DNA from: Cucumis sativus
Lineage: Eukaryota > Streptophyta > Magnoliopsida > Cucurbitales > Cucurbitaceae
DNA length: 64,000 nucleotides
Direction of reading: 5' to 3'
Assembly: GCF_000004075.3 (NCBI RefSeq)
Contig: NC_026657.2
Coordinates: 29,296,408 to 29,360,407, forward strand
Positions within the stretch are counted from its first letter, which is position 1. Each line of letters opens with the position of its first letter. The notes beneath the pieces are model-generated. The model was not told the DNA's origin, searched no databases, and saw nothing but the letters and a program-made list of their open reading frames with translations. Shown one piece after another: positions 24,631 through 37,057 of the stretch. Both the position numbers and the translations under genes were made by a program.

Positions 24631-27090
24631 GAATCCTCAAGCTGCTCTTTATCCTCACTTAGACAATACCACTGATAAGGAAGCTTTGCTTTCATTCAAA
24701 TCTTCACTCATTGTCGACCACCCACATGGCGTCTTGGATTCTTGGCATCCAAACACTTATATTCCTTCTCCAAGTGGCATGGAGTCCTCTTCAATTTTGT
24801 CAAGCGTTGTATCATCGGTCTCCAACATGGAAATCACTCACTCATTGGACCAATTTCTCCTCACCTCACCGTCAGCAACCTTTCATTTCTTTGCATTCTT
24901 GAGCTGCAAAGCAACAACTTCTCTAAGAGAATTCCAGTGGAGATTGATCGTCTTTTTCGATTAGAGTCTTGAACTTGAGTTCCAACGGTCTTCATGGAAC
25001 CATTCCGCCATCTTTGAGTCGATGTTTGAGGCTTCGTGTCATTGATGTTTATGAGAATGAAATTCATGGTAGAATTCCGTTTGACTTGGGTAGCTCTAGC
25101 TTATCACTTTATCAGAACATGAAGATTTGAACCTTGGCCAAAATAACTTCTCACGAACCATCCCTTCTTCATTTGGTAACCCATCTTCTCTCAACAAGTT
25201 TAATCTAATTTAAAATAATTTAGAGGGTCCAATCCCACTTGAAATGGGCCGTCTCAATCGACTATGGTATTTATAACTTGAGGATAACAAAATCTCTGGC
25301 GGTTTTCCCAACCAACTGAAACATTTCTTCTTTGTATATGTTGAATAATATCAGTTTTTGGTAAACTTCCATCTAATTTGTTCACTGCACTGAGTAGTTT
25401 TTCTATTGCGTATTTTGGAGGAAATCTTTTTTATGGCCAAATTCCTGAATCACTTTCTAAAGCCTCCCCTCTCCAAAGATTTGACTTGTTAAAAAACCAG
25501 ATTTCAGGAGAAATTCCTTCACTTTGGAAGCTAGAGAAAATTCAGTTTCTAAGCTTTGAAATTAATTATCTAACAAAGCGATGGAATGGAAGGTCTCAAT
25601 TTTATTACTTCACTTACCAATTCAACTAGCCTGAAAGTGTTGTCTGTGGCCACAAATTCACTCACGTGTCAGCTTCCACGGTCCATTGGAAATTGGTTAA
25701 CTCAACTCTATACGCTTCTAATAGCAGAAAACCAGTTTAGTGGAACCATTCCTGAAGAAATAGGAAATTTGGTTGGTCTCATTTCTGTATCCTTCCTTAC
25801 AAATTCCTTCACAGGGAACATTCCTTTTCCATTAGAAAACCTCAAGAATTTGCAGATATTGTCTTTAAAATCCAATTTTCTTTCAGGCTTCATTCCAGAA
25901 ACATTTGGTAATCTAAGTGAGCCATCTCAATTCACAGTTAATGACAACAACTTAGGTGGCAAAATTCCTCCAAGTTTAACAAACTGTGAGCGTCTCACCA
26001 TTTTTTATATTTCAGAAAACGGGTTAATTGGAAACTTACCCGATGAGATATTTAACTTTAAAACTCTTTTAATATTCAATGTTTCATTCAACAATTTTAC
26101 AGGTCACTTGCCTTCTCAAATTGACAAGTTATCGATGGTTCAACAGTTTGATGTTGCCAACAATTAACTCTCCGAGCCCATTCCAAGCATAATAGGCAAT
26201 TGCTTGAATCTTGAGTACTTGATCATGTCTATTCGAAAGGAATCAAACACAATATTCATACTATAAATTGAAACATGCGACGGGGGATTTCGGCAATGAA
26301 AATTTAATCGGAAAGGGGAGTTTCGGATCCGTTTACAAAGGTGTAACGAGAGACAGACCTTCAATTGCCATTAAAGTAATAGACTTGGAACAAATGGATT
26401 TCTTATCGAATGTGAAGTATTCAGAAACACAAGTTATCGAAACCTTGTAAAGATCCTCAGTGCTTGCCTTGATTTTGGAATTTATGCTAAATGGAAACTT
26501 GGAAACTTGGCTACACAGAAAAGGAAGTGGCAGATCAGAACAGAACCATGGCTGACTCTGAAATGAAGAATAGACATAGCTTTAGATGTAGCAGCAGCAA
26601 TAATGGAGTACTTCACCATGGATTAGAAACTCCTGTGGTTCATTGTGATTTAAAGCCAAGTAATGTACTCAGAGCATTACTAGTGGGTTAAGAGGATCTA
26701 TTGGCAACAACCCACCAGGTACTTACAGTTTTGATTCAACTTGCTTTGCATTAAGATTTACACTTCTAACCCAACTTTGAGTAATACTAATTCAACCTGA
26801 ATATAAGTACCCAAAAAAATGTTGAAGTTGTGAGAAAGTAGTAAGATTTAGAGTTAGAAGTTAATGTGTGAGTTAGTAATGAAGAGTATGGATATGGGGT
26901 TGGAATATGAAGAAAAGGAGATGTTAGAAGTTATGAGATTCTTCTTTTGGAAATGCTTAATTACTGGAAGAAGTCCTAATGAAGAAATGTTTAGTGGAGA
27001 CATAAACCTTAAAAAATAGATACAACTTGGGGGATTTCAAATATGGTGATTGATATTTTGGATTAAAAGATTGAAAGAACTTTCATTTCA
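24631..27090 (+). pseudogene. Decayed LRR receptor-like kinase (class XII, EFR/Xa21 type)
   Basis: The N-terminal LRRNT-type start TDKEALLSFKSSLIVD is followed by LRR fragments in shifting frames. The longest open stretch, about 25586-26166, gives seven or so clean LRRs of the NQFSGTIPEEIGNL type. The kinase follows in pieces: FGNENLIGKGSFGSVYKG at about 26290, LHHGLETPVVHCDLKPSNVL at about 26610-26680, and a distal KGDV...EMFSGDINLKK block at about 26905-27020. The transmembrane part and the middle of the kinase (including DFG) are missing. Several frameshifts and in-frame stops separate the parts, and the locus is shorter than the roughly 3 kb coding length usual for the family. Intact relatives sense microbial ligands at the plasma membrane. 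Confidence 0.85.
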
Positions 27091-30000
27091 AATAAATGAC
27101 AGATTTTTATGAGATTTAATTCTCTTCTAAAGACTATATTAATAAATAAAAAAAGAAAGAAAGAAATTGGGATTGATTAAGATCATTTGACAGCACAATT
27201 GCTTCGTTTTAAGTCAAATCTCATTCCTGGAATCCCCTTTTACAACTAATTCTTAATTAAAAGTCTTCTTTAGATAATTACCCATTATTAATCATTCCCA
27301 AATGGAAATTTGCTAAATTATACAAAATATTCTCTACTATATGATAAATTCAAAAAACTTAAACTTAAAAAAAAAAAATATGAAAATAGTTTGGGTTTTT
27401 GTTTCAAATATTATCTTTAATTTAAGAACATTTTTATCATTTAGTCATAAATACTTTTGTTTGAAAATAACTAAAATTGCTTTCTAGATTTAAATTCATC
27501 CTCGAAAATTCATTGCTCGTCTTTCACTTAAAAATATACTAATTATTTTACTAAGAAGATAAAATCAGTAGGAATTGAAGAAAGTCAAAATTTGCACAAT
27601 CAATTGAGTGATGAGTAGTCAAAGGATTTGGATTCCTCAAATCCCTTCTAAACTAATTGATTTTGTATTAAAGAAAACATAAGTGGAAATTTCAAGAATT
27701 AAATTTCTCAAGTGGATTATTTTTAATTGTAGTATAGAATTAAAAGAAAATATTAATTTTTGTTGGGAATTTTGTAAATAAATGAATATATATATATATA
27801 TAGTTGGTGGGAATTTACTCCTCTCAAGTTTTCTTCAACTGCTTTTCATTAATTTGGTTGAACAGCATTCATACAAATGTCCCAACGCCCAACTCTCTAA
27901 TCTTCAATCCAATTAATTCTTGAGTTTTGAAAACACATTTAAATTTAGTTCTTAATTATACAAGTGTGTACTTTATATTTATATTTGGATTAATTTTAAT
28001 TTTACCAATTTTAGCCATTAAATCATAAATGAAATAATTAATAACTAAAATAAACTCAAAATATTAACTATAAAGTTTTGAAAATTTGTCAAATTCACTT
28101 AATTAACTTTTATAATTCTAGCCATTAAATACTCTAAATATTTTAATTTTATTCAAAATGACTAATTTTTAAAATTAAACGTCCGTAGATTTCAAATCTA
28201 TCACAATTATAATATTTTTTTAAAAATAAATTAAATTTGGTCTATTTATCAAATTTGTTTCAAAAGAAGCCCATATCTCTGATTTCTTTTTCAAAACTCT
28301 ACTACTTTTCTAATGAATCCAAATACACATATTAGGATGTGTAATAAAAAGGAATGTTTGTACTTTGTAGATTCATATACTGCTCAGCTGCCTACTTCAT
28401 TTATTAATATTAATATAAAGTATAAACTTATGAACATACAAGAAACAACCCATTTAATGTAAAGAAATTAAAAAAGCCAAAATTAACAATGATGTCATTT
28501 TAAAGAATAATTAAATCTTATACCAAATCCTTATCTTTTTCACATACCATTGGTTCCCCACTATCATTATTTCCCTTTCTTATTATTTCCATATTATTAT
28601 TATTATCATTATATGCTCCTCTCTAACTTTCCTCCCTATTTATGTCTCTCTTTTTTGTTTTATTTATCTTCCTATTATAACTTAGAGATTAAGCTAAATT
28701 TTAAATAAATCAACTAATATATATATATATATTGTTGTAAACTGCTTAATTCATGTCTCCTATACTCAATATATTGATTTCTATATTTGTTTGTAATATG
28801 ACCTACAAATACAACTATTATTATTATAATGTTGTTGGGTAACATCACACATGATATTAAATATCACTCATAAGATGAATAGGTTGATTTTCATTTGACC
28901 TTATTTGTTCAAACTTTAAGTCTTACTTTACTTTGTCATTAAATTAAATCAACAAACCTCAAATTGAAATTTAATATTTGTTTTCATACATACTAATCAA
29001 GATTTAATCTACTCAAAATATCACTTCAACTATCTCTTCAACGCCTGACTTTTACGACTTGTTAAGTTTTTTTTTTTTATTTCTATTGTATATATTAAAT
29101 AGAAGCATACTTAGGAATACTTAGATTTGGTATTTTAAGTTAATTCTATTGTTAAATATTTCATGTTAAAAATTCAACCAAGGATAACATATTTTAGAGA
29201 AAAGGTTTATGAAAGTTTGATGGTCAAATCCATCAACTTACACAACTCTGTTTTACTCGAACATAATTTAAATATTCAATATCAATCTTTCATTTCTGTG
29301 TAGAAATTGAATTGTATTATTCCAAATTAAAACCAACCATTCAATTTGGTATTTTTAATTAACTGTTTTTGACAGATTCACAACGAAAGACAATAAAATA
29401 GGTGGGACTTGGAAAATTATTTTAACCTCCTTGCCCAAGTCTATGGATGGTTGAATCAACTAAGAAAATTTGATGGCAACACAAAAATGGAAAGAAAAAA
29501 AAAGTGACAAAGAAATGTTAAATTAATTATTCTTGGTTATTTTTGTTATTTTTGCTAATATCAAGTTGTAATATTATCATTGGTCCTCATTACCAACTAT
29601 TTTATCCCTTTCAAGGCCCTTCTCTGCAATTAAACATAGAGAGAGGGACCTTAATAAAATAAAAAGGTATACAAAGTTTTCTTTAGAAAAAGTATTCAAA
29701 TATTTCCTAAAATATAAACAACTTTAGAGCACATGTCAATGGTGGCCTTATTGAAAATGGCTAAAAGTCACCTAAAAATGCATATAGAACTGCCCCATGA
29801 AGAATTCATTTGAGTGGTATTTTTTTCTATCTAATAATTGCAAGGTGGAGATATTAAATAAAATTGCCCCATGAGTTCATTTACTATAGTCTAATGTATT
29901 TTTGAAAAATAAAACTTAGGTTTAGAAAAACTTGGGAATGAATGAATGAATAAATAAAAAGAATTTAGGGTAAGCAAAGGGTTCCTCATTCCTTCATGTG

Positions 30001-30238
30001 AACTATGAGCTGACATCAACCATTTTAGAGGTTGCCATTGCCTTCTTCACAATTGTCATTCTCATTCCTCTCTCTCTCTCTCTCTCTCTCCTCTGTCTTT
30101 TTCTGTAAATTTCAATTCAACAAAATCTGCTAACCATGCCAACTTCTTATCCTCTTCCCCCCACTTCAAATTTCTTCTTCACTTCTACTTCAACATTTAT
30201 AGCATAACCTTCTAGATCCCAATCCTTCCCTTTCCATC
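27091..30238. other. Intergenic region before the lectin receptor kinase cluster
   Basis: About 3.1 kb of AT-rich DNA without open frames of note. It holds (AT)n at about 27786-27803 and about 28719-28732. The right end is the promoter and leader of the first lectin kinase. Confidence 0.6.
30068..30090 (+). promoter_or_regulatory. (TC)n pyrimidine patch upstream of lectin kinase 1
   Basis: About 11 TC dinucleotides sit about 150 bp before the ATG of the first lectin receptor kinase, within a generally pyrimidine-rich leader. Such Y-patches are typical of plant core promoters and 5' leaders; function is inferred from position. Confidence 0.45.
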
Positions 30239-32390
30239 ATGGCCCGTCTCTGTTTACTCTGTTTCTTCTTCTTCCTCTTTCTCGCCGCCCCCGCCGCATC
30301 TCAGCAGCTTTACTTCTCTGGATTTCAAGATGATGCCGCCGTCGCTGCCAACTTAACTCTCACTGACATCGCCAAGATCGAGCAGAACGGAATCTTGAAA
30401 CTGACAAATGATACCAGTCGATTACAGGGTCATGCCTTTTACAGTTCCCCCGTTCGTTTCAAAAACTCATCCGACGGTAAAGTTTTTTCGTTCTCCACCG
30501 CTTTTGTCATCGCCGTCGTCCCTGAGTACCCGACTCTAGGTGGCCATGGCCTCGCCTTCACCATTGCCCCCTCGAAGAACCTCCGTGGACTTCCCAGTCA
30601 GTATTTAGGCCTTCTCAATGCGAAAGACGTCGGAAACTTTACGAACCATCTCTTCGCGGTTGAGTTCGATACTGTTCAAGATTTCGAGTTTGCCGATATC
30701 AACGATAACCACGTCGGAATTAATCTCAACCATATGATTTCTAATGTCTCCACCACCGCTTCCTATTTCGTCGACGATGGACCCACCAAGCAGAACCTAA
30801 CCTTGAAAAGTGGGAGGCCGATTCAAGCTTGGGTCGATTACGATTCCTCTGTGAATTCCCTCACGGTGGCACTTTCTCCGTCTTCCACCAAACCCAAGAA
30901 GCCGATTCTGTCATTTAATGTAGATCTCTCTCCGATTCTTGACGAGTTTATGTATGTTGGGTTCTCGGCCTCCACTGGGCTTCTTGCAAGTTCGCACTAT
31001 GTGTTGGGGTGGAGTTTCAGTATGAATGGACAAGCCCGGTCTCTGGATCTGTCTTCTTTGCCTTCTGTTCCAGGTCCGAAGAAAAAGCACACTGCTTTTA
31101 CAATTGGGATTTCTGTTGCGGCTGTTTTGATTGTGATAATCGCGATTTGTGTTGCTGTTTTAATCATTTGGAAGATAAAAAACGCTGATATAATCGAGGC
31201 CTGGGAGCACGAAATCGGTCCTCATCGGTACTCTTACAAGGAGCTCAAGAAAGCCACTAAGCGATTTAGGGATAAAGAGCTTCTAGGGCGCGGTGGGTTT
31301 GGGAAAGTTTACAAGGGAACTTTGCCGAATTCAAAAATCCAAGTGGCTGTGAAGCGAATTTCTCACGAATCGAAACAGGGCCTAAGGGAATTTGTGTCGG
31401 AAATCGCTAGCATTGGCCGGCTTCGTCACCGGAACTTGGTTCAGTTACTGGGATGGTGTCGCCGCCGTGGCGATCTGCTTCTCGTTTATGATTTTATGGC
31501 TAATGGGAGCTTGGATAACTACATTTTCGACGACCCGGATGTGAATTTGAGCTGGCAACAGAGATTCGGAATCATTAAGGGTGTCGCTTCCGGTTTGCTC
31601 TACTTGCACGAAGGCTACGAGCAGGTTTGTTAAATTTACTGAAATAATATTATAAACTTGTTTTCTTTGCAAGAGTTAAAAAAGCGACTGAATTTAATCG
31701 TTGTTTCATGTTCTTTTAATACAGGTGGTGATTCATAGAGATGTGAAAGCCAGTAATGTCCTGCTCGACAGCGAGATGAATGGAAAGCTCGGCGATTTCG
31801 GCCTCGCTCGGCTATATGAACACGGGGCCAACCCGAGCACGACTCGGGTCGTCGGAACTCTTGGATATCTGGCACCGGAGCTTCCCAGAACCGGAAAAGC
31901 CACCACCAGCTCAGATGTGTATGCCTTCGGCGCACTTCTGCTAGAAGTGGCCTGCGGGCGGCGGCCAATCGACCCGAAATCTTCGTCAGAAGAGCTGGTG
32001 CTGGTGGATTGGGTGTGGGAGAATTACAGGGAAGGGAAATTGCTGGACGTAATGGATCCAAAATTGAAAGGGGATTTCAATGTAGTTGAGGCAATGATGA
32101 TATTGAAACTGGGGCTGTTTTGTTCGAACGATTCCGCGGCGGCACGACCGAGTATGAGGCAGGTGGTGAGGTTTCTGGAGGGAGAAATGGGAGTTCCGGA
32201 GGAGATATCAGCGCCGAAAGTGATGGAAGGAGGGAGGAATGGAGAAGGGTTCGATGATTTTGTGAATTCGTTTGCTTCTTCTTCGTTTAACAAGTTTAGT
32301 TCATATTCATCGACTGGTAATAAGGATATGGATATGAGTTTTGCTTCATTTTCAACTTCTCCTCTTTCGCTTCTCAACGGCAGAGACTAA
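30239..32390 (+). CDS. L-type lectin receptor-like kinase, S.4-like (copy 1)
   Basis: Two exons, 30239-31624 and 31725-32390, phase 0, 683 residues. A signal peptide (about 1-21) is followed by a legume-lectin domain (about 22-265) with the metal-site strand [11 protein letters not shown]...[10 protein letters not shown]. One transmembrane helix is near 283-308, then a Ser/Thr kinase (about 345-620) with [38 protein letters not shown] and the APE-like APELPRTG. All catalytic residues are present, so it should be an active plasma-membrane receptor. L-type LecRKs sense extracellular nucleotides, lipids or cell-wall cues and act in immunity and pollen development; the ligand here is unknown. The intron sits just before the HRD loop. 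The paralogue at 33851 has the same intron. Confidence 0.93.
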
Positions 32391-33850
32391 ACATTTGTAA
32401 ATTCCTTAGTTCTCTGTTTTGGGGAAAATTGGTAGGTAAGAAAGAAAGTGTTGCAGAAAAGGCAGAGGTAAAAGAAAAATGGGAATTTGGAGTCAAACAT
32501 TGAGGTAGTAAGATTCTTACTTTCATTTATATTTAAGAAAAGAAAGGATTGATATATGGTCGTAAGTCATATGTATTGAATTAGAGTTCTGACTGTAGTC
32601 TTAATTTTGGCCCACATTTCAATGAAATCTATCTCTATGTAAGCTAATATCTTCGTTCAAAATCTAACCTCTGCACATAACTTTCGATCCAGGGTAAGAA
32701 AGAAAAACTTTAACCCTTGATGCTTAAAACATATAATTGTGTATAGAGGTTGATAACTTTGACCATATTCCACCGAGTTTTGAAGCTTCTCTAAATGATT
32801 AAATCAAGACATGCTCTGTTAACTAATTTCTAGGCTTAGCTTGAGGTTCCTGCAATTATTGACTTCACTCTTTGTTGTTTTGTTTTTTTTTCAAATATGA
32901 AGAAAATTAGGAATAGAGTTAGTTGAGTTTAGATTGATACAAACTAAGTTCAAATTTTAGAGATAAATTTTAATATGCTCAACTAGTATAGTTTGGAATC
33001 TACAAACTATTCTTACTTGCTGTCATAATTTATTTGAATATGTTGTCGAATTCATTTGTGATGTAAGGAAAGGTTAGATTGGTTTAATGGAACTATATTT
33101 TATAATCACCACTACAAATGAAATATATAAATACTATTGTTTTGATGCTTCATTTTTCTCGCATAATTAGCATATTTCCAAGCAGGAGTAAGCAAGAAAG
33201 TAGTACATTGAATCTGTTAAAGGCAGGCCCATTAAGAATGGCTTTTGTATATTAGGCCCATTTAGTTGTTTCCTTTGTATCTCAGTTTTGTTTGTATAAG
33301 CCCAAGTCCAGTCCCTCCTAAATTTCAAAAAAATGAAAAAGAAAGATTGACAATTTACCTATCACATGAATAATTAGTTGCAAATATAACAACTCTATTT
33401 AAAATATTAATATATAGCAATATTTTTAAAAAATTACAAAATAAAAATTCATTAATTTTAAGAGAATTTGTTTAGTTCCTTAATAATACTAAGTTATGGA
33501 TTGGATGAGTTTCTTAAAAAGTAAAAAAAATAAATTTAAAAAAGTCTTACATGTTTCTTCTAAAATAATGCAAAAATGTTTATATAAAAATGGAAATGAA
33601 TACATGTTTGTTTCCTTTTCACTATCATTTAATGCATATAAAAGACTTCTAAAACTAAAATGATAAGATTTAATTGGATATGATAGGATTAAAATATGGT
33701 ATTTTTCTCCATTTCATCAATCATCAAGAATTGTTCAACGCTAAGCCTTCAAATATATTTAAATTATTTAGAGCCAACTCATTTGAACAATTTGGCTTTT
33801 CTTTTTCCAACCAATAGACTTAGAGGCAGAGCTTCTTCTTCCCAGTTCCC
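32391..33850. other. Intergenic spacer between lectin kinases 1 and 2
   Basis: 3' flank of kinase 1 followed by AT-rich spacer and the promoter of kinase 2. Only short open frames without recognisable domains are present. Two GGCCCA/AGGCCC motifs lie at about 33225-33260. Confidence 0.6.
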
Positions 33851-35911
33851 ATGGCCAACTTCTGTTTCTTTTCTTTTTTAGCCATTTTCTTCTTTACTGT
33901 CCCGGCCGCATCTCACAACTTCTTCTACGCCGGTTTTCGCGATCCCACCGCAGCCACCAACTTAACCCTACCGGATATCGCCAAAATCGAAGAGAACGGA
34001 CTCTTAACGCTTACAGACGATGGCGGATTTCAACAGGGCCATGTGTTCTACGAATCCCCTGTTCGCTTTAGAAACTCTTCCAACGCCGATCCTTTTTCCT
34101 TCTCTACCAATTTTGTTTTCGCCATTGTCAACGAATTCCCGAATCTCGGTGGCCATGGCCTCGCCTTCACCATTGCGCCCTCCAAAAACCTCCATGCGCT
34201 TCCGGTACAGTTTTTAGGCCTTCTCAATTCGACCAATCACGGAGACCCCTCGAACCATTTATTTGCCGTTGAGTTCGACACCTTCAAAAATGCAGAGTTT
34301 GAGGACATCGACGACAACCACATTGGAATTGATCTCAATAGTTTGATCTCCAGTGCCTCCACTACAGCCTCTTATTTCATTAACGACGGGAACACCAAGC
34401 AATTTATAAACCTAAAAAGTGGGGCACCAATTCAAGTTTGGATTGATTATGATGCCCCTGTAAATTCTCTCACGGTGGCTCTTTCTCCGTTTTCCACCAA
34501 ACCTCAGAAGCCAATTCTGTCGTTTAATGTCGACCTCTCTCCAATTCTTTTCGAGTTCATGTACATTGGGTTCTCAGCCTCCACGGGCCAAATGTCAAGT
34601 TCTCATTATATTTTAGGTTGGAGTTTCAGTACGGATGGACCATCCCAGTCACTGAATATTGATTCTCTGCCTTCGGTTCCCGGGCCGAAGAATACATACT
34701 CTGATTTAGCGATTGGGATTTCAATTCTCATCATTTTGATTGTCATAGCAGGAATCTTTCTTACTCTTTACAAAATAAAAAAGAAGATAGACATAATCGA
34801 AGCCTGGGAGCTTGAAATTGGTCCGCATCGGTACCCTTACAAACAACTGGAACTAGCAACCAAACAGTTTAGCAACAGAGAGCTACTAGGACGTGGCGGA
34901 TTTGGAAAAGTTTACAGAGGAACATTGCCAAATTCAAAAACCCGCGTGGCTGTGAAGCGAATTTCCCACGAATCCAAGCAGGGCCTCCGTGAATTTATGT
35001 CGGAAATCACAATCATCGGTCGGCTTCGTCACCGGAACTTAGTTCAATTACTGGGATGGTGTCGTCATGGCGGAAATGAAGATCTGCTTCTTGTTTACGA
35101 GTTTATGGTAAATGGGAGTTTGGATAGTTACATATTCGGCAAACCAAAAGTGATTTTGAGTTGGGAACAAAGGTTTAAGATCATAAACGGCGTTGCTTCC
35201 GGCCTTCTATACTTGCACGAAGGATACGAACAGGTTATTAAATCACTTCTAAACTATGTTCTTTCCTTTTCTTATTTCATTCTAATCTTTATTATCGACA
35301 AATTATAGGTGGTCATTCATCGAGACGTGAAGGCCAGCAATGTTTTACTCGACGACGAAATGAACGGAAAACTAAGCGATTTCGGCCTCGCCAAACTCTA
35401 TGAACACGGCGAGAATCCGACAACAACACGGGTCGTCGGAACTGTCGGCTACCTAGCGCCGGAGCTGCACAGAACCGGAAAAGCCACAACCAGCTCTGAT
35501 GTTTACGCGTTCGGCGCACTTGTGCTTGAAGTGGCCTGCGGCCGCCGGCCAATCGGCCCGAGAGAGGTGCCGGAGGAGATAGTGCTGGTGGACTGGGTTT
35601 GGGAGAAATACAAAGAGAAGAAATTATTGGAAGTAATGGACGAGAAATTGAAGGGGGATTTCAATGAGGTCGAGGCAGTGATGATTTTGAAATTGGGGTT
35701 GCTGTGTTCGAAGGATTCGGCAGCGGCGCGGCCGAGTATGCGTCTTGTGATGCGGTGTTTGGACGGTGAGATTGGAGTTCCCGACGAGATTACGGGTCCG
35801 AGAATGGTGGAAGGAGCCGATGAATTTGTGGATTCGTGGAGTGATAACAGAGACATCACTTCTGCTTCTTTATCCACTTCGTCTCTTTCGATTCTCGACG
35901 GTAGAAGTTGA
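33851..35911 (+). CDS. L-type lectin receptor-like kinase, S.4-like (copy 2)
   Basis: Two exons, 33851-35233 and 35309-35911, phase 0, 661 residues. The order is the same as in copy 1: signal peptide (about 1-20), legume-lectin domain with VEFDTFKNAEFEDIDDNHIGIDLN, one transmembrane helix (LAIGISILIILIVIAGIFLTL), and a kinase with [30 protein letters not shown] and SDFGLAKL. All catalytic motifs are intact. The 75-nt intron is in the same place as in copy 1 and is open in frame until a TAG that overlaps the 3' splice site. Retention would therefore give a receptor cut off before the catalytic loop. Sequence similarity and shared intron show a tandem duplication. The C-terminal tail is shorter than in copy 1. 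Confidence 0.93.
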
Positions 35912-37057
35912 TATCAATTTGTAATTGCAAACATTATTAAGTCTTCAACTTTCAAATTTTTTTTATAAAGTGAATGTATGCAAAATAAAATTAAACACAA
36001 ATTTGAAACTTCATAATTTGAAAATTAAACCAAATAAAAGTTGAAAGGGAAAGAAAGAAAAGATAATGATAGGTGCAAAGAAGAAATAAACAAGTAATAG
36101 CAAACCAAGATTGACCATAATTTTCTTAGTCGTCTCCTTCTGTATTTTTCTCTATCAGCTTTGCTCCCCCATCTCATATATCACACTCTCTTTATCTTCA
36201 ACCAAAAAACGAAACCCTAAATTATATAAAGAAGAAAGAACAGCTCCCTATTTCCATTTTTAATAGGAATTATTGTGCAAAAAGAGCCCTTCATGATCAT
36301 CGTCGTCGTCTCAAAAGTGGTCATTTTTTGGCCTACCACTTCACAATTAACCTAATTTTCATCATTTTGGTTTTATATCTTATAATAACGCCTAAGATTA
36401 TATATACATGTTTTTGTTTTTGTTTGTTTAATCACTTTCTACTCTTTAAATTCAAGTCAATTGATTTATTAAGCAATCATATAAAAAAGAATAAAATAAA
36501 TGTTGCGTAATTTATTACATTTATGAATTATGGCGTAATTTTAATGGAATTATTTGTCTTTCTTTGGAATAGAATATAAGTATTTTAGTCAATGATTTTG
36601 ATTAAATCACAATGTTGTGTATATGTAGTGGTTTATTATTTAAAAGAATTAATAGTGGTTGTTGAAAACAATATACAAATCTCTGTTTCTCAAAATATAT
36701 TTATACACACACATCAAATAATGTAGAACCTATTGTTTAAATCTATAACTTCTTGCTGAAATTTCTATTTTTACTTCCAAATTGAATATATAGATGAGAA
36801 AAAAAATTTCTTAGGACTCAACATCTTAGACACTGCTTTGATACCACAATGGATGATTTGATCCACAAATGAGATAAATTTAGTATTTATATTGAACTCG
36901 ACTATACTTACAATGAAGTCAAGTCAACACATCAAAACTCCTTACCTCAGAATGTGTTTGAATGGGTTCCTGCAAGTTTCTCATCGCTATGGCTTCTAAT
37001 TTTGATCGCCCCTTACGAAGAAATGGTGCTTATGATGCTCGGTTACACGGAAGAGAG
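35912..37057. other. Intergenic spacer and leader of lectin kinase 3
   Basis: AT-rich spacer. The frame of the downstream kinase is open from an ATG at 36962, but that would add 32 residues before the signal peptide, so 36962-37057 is treated here as leader. No other gene was recognised. Confidence 0.5.

Noticed and set aside
36962-37057. Longer start for lectin kinase 3
   Set aside because: The extra 32 residues would hide the signal peptide; the internal ATG at 37058 gives a normal secretory N-terminus.
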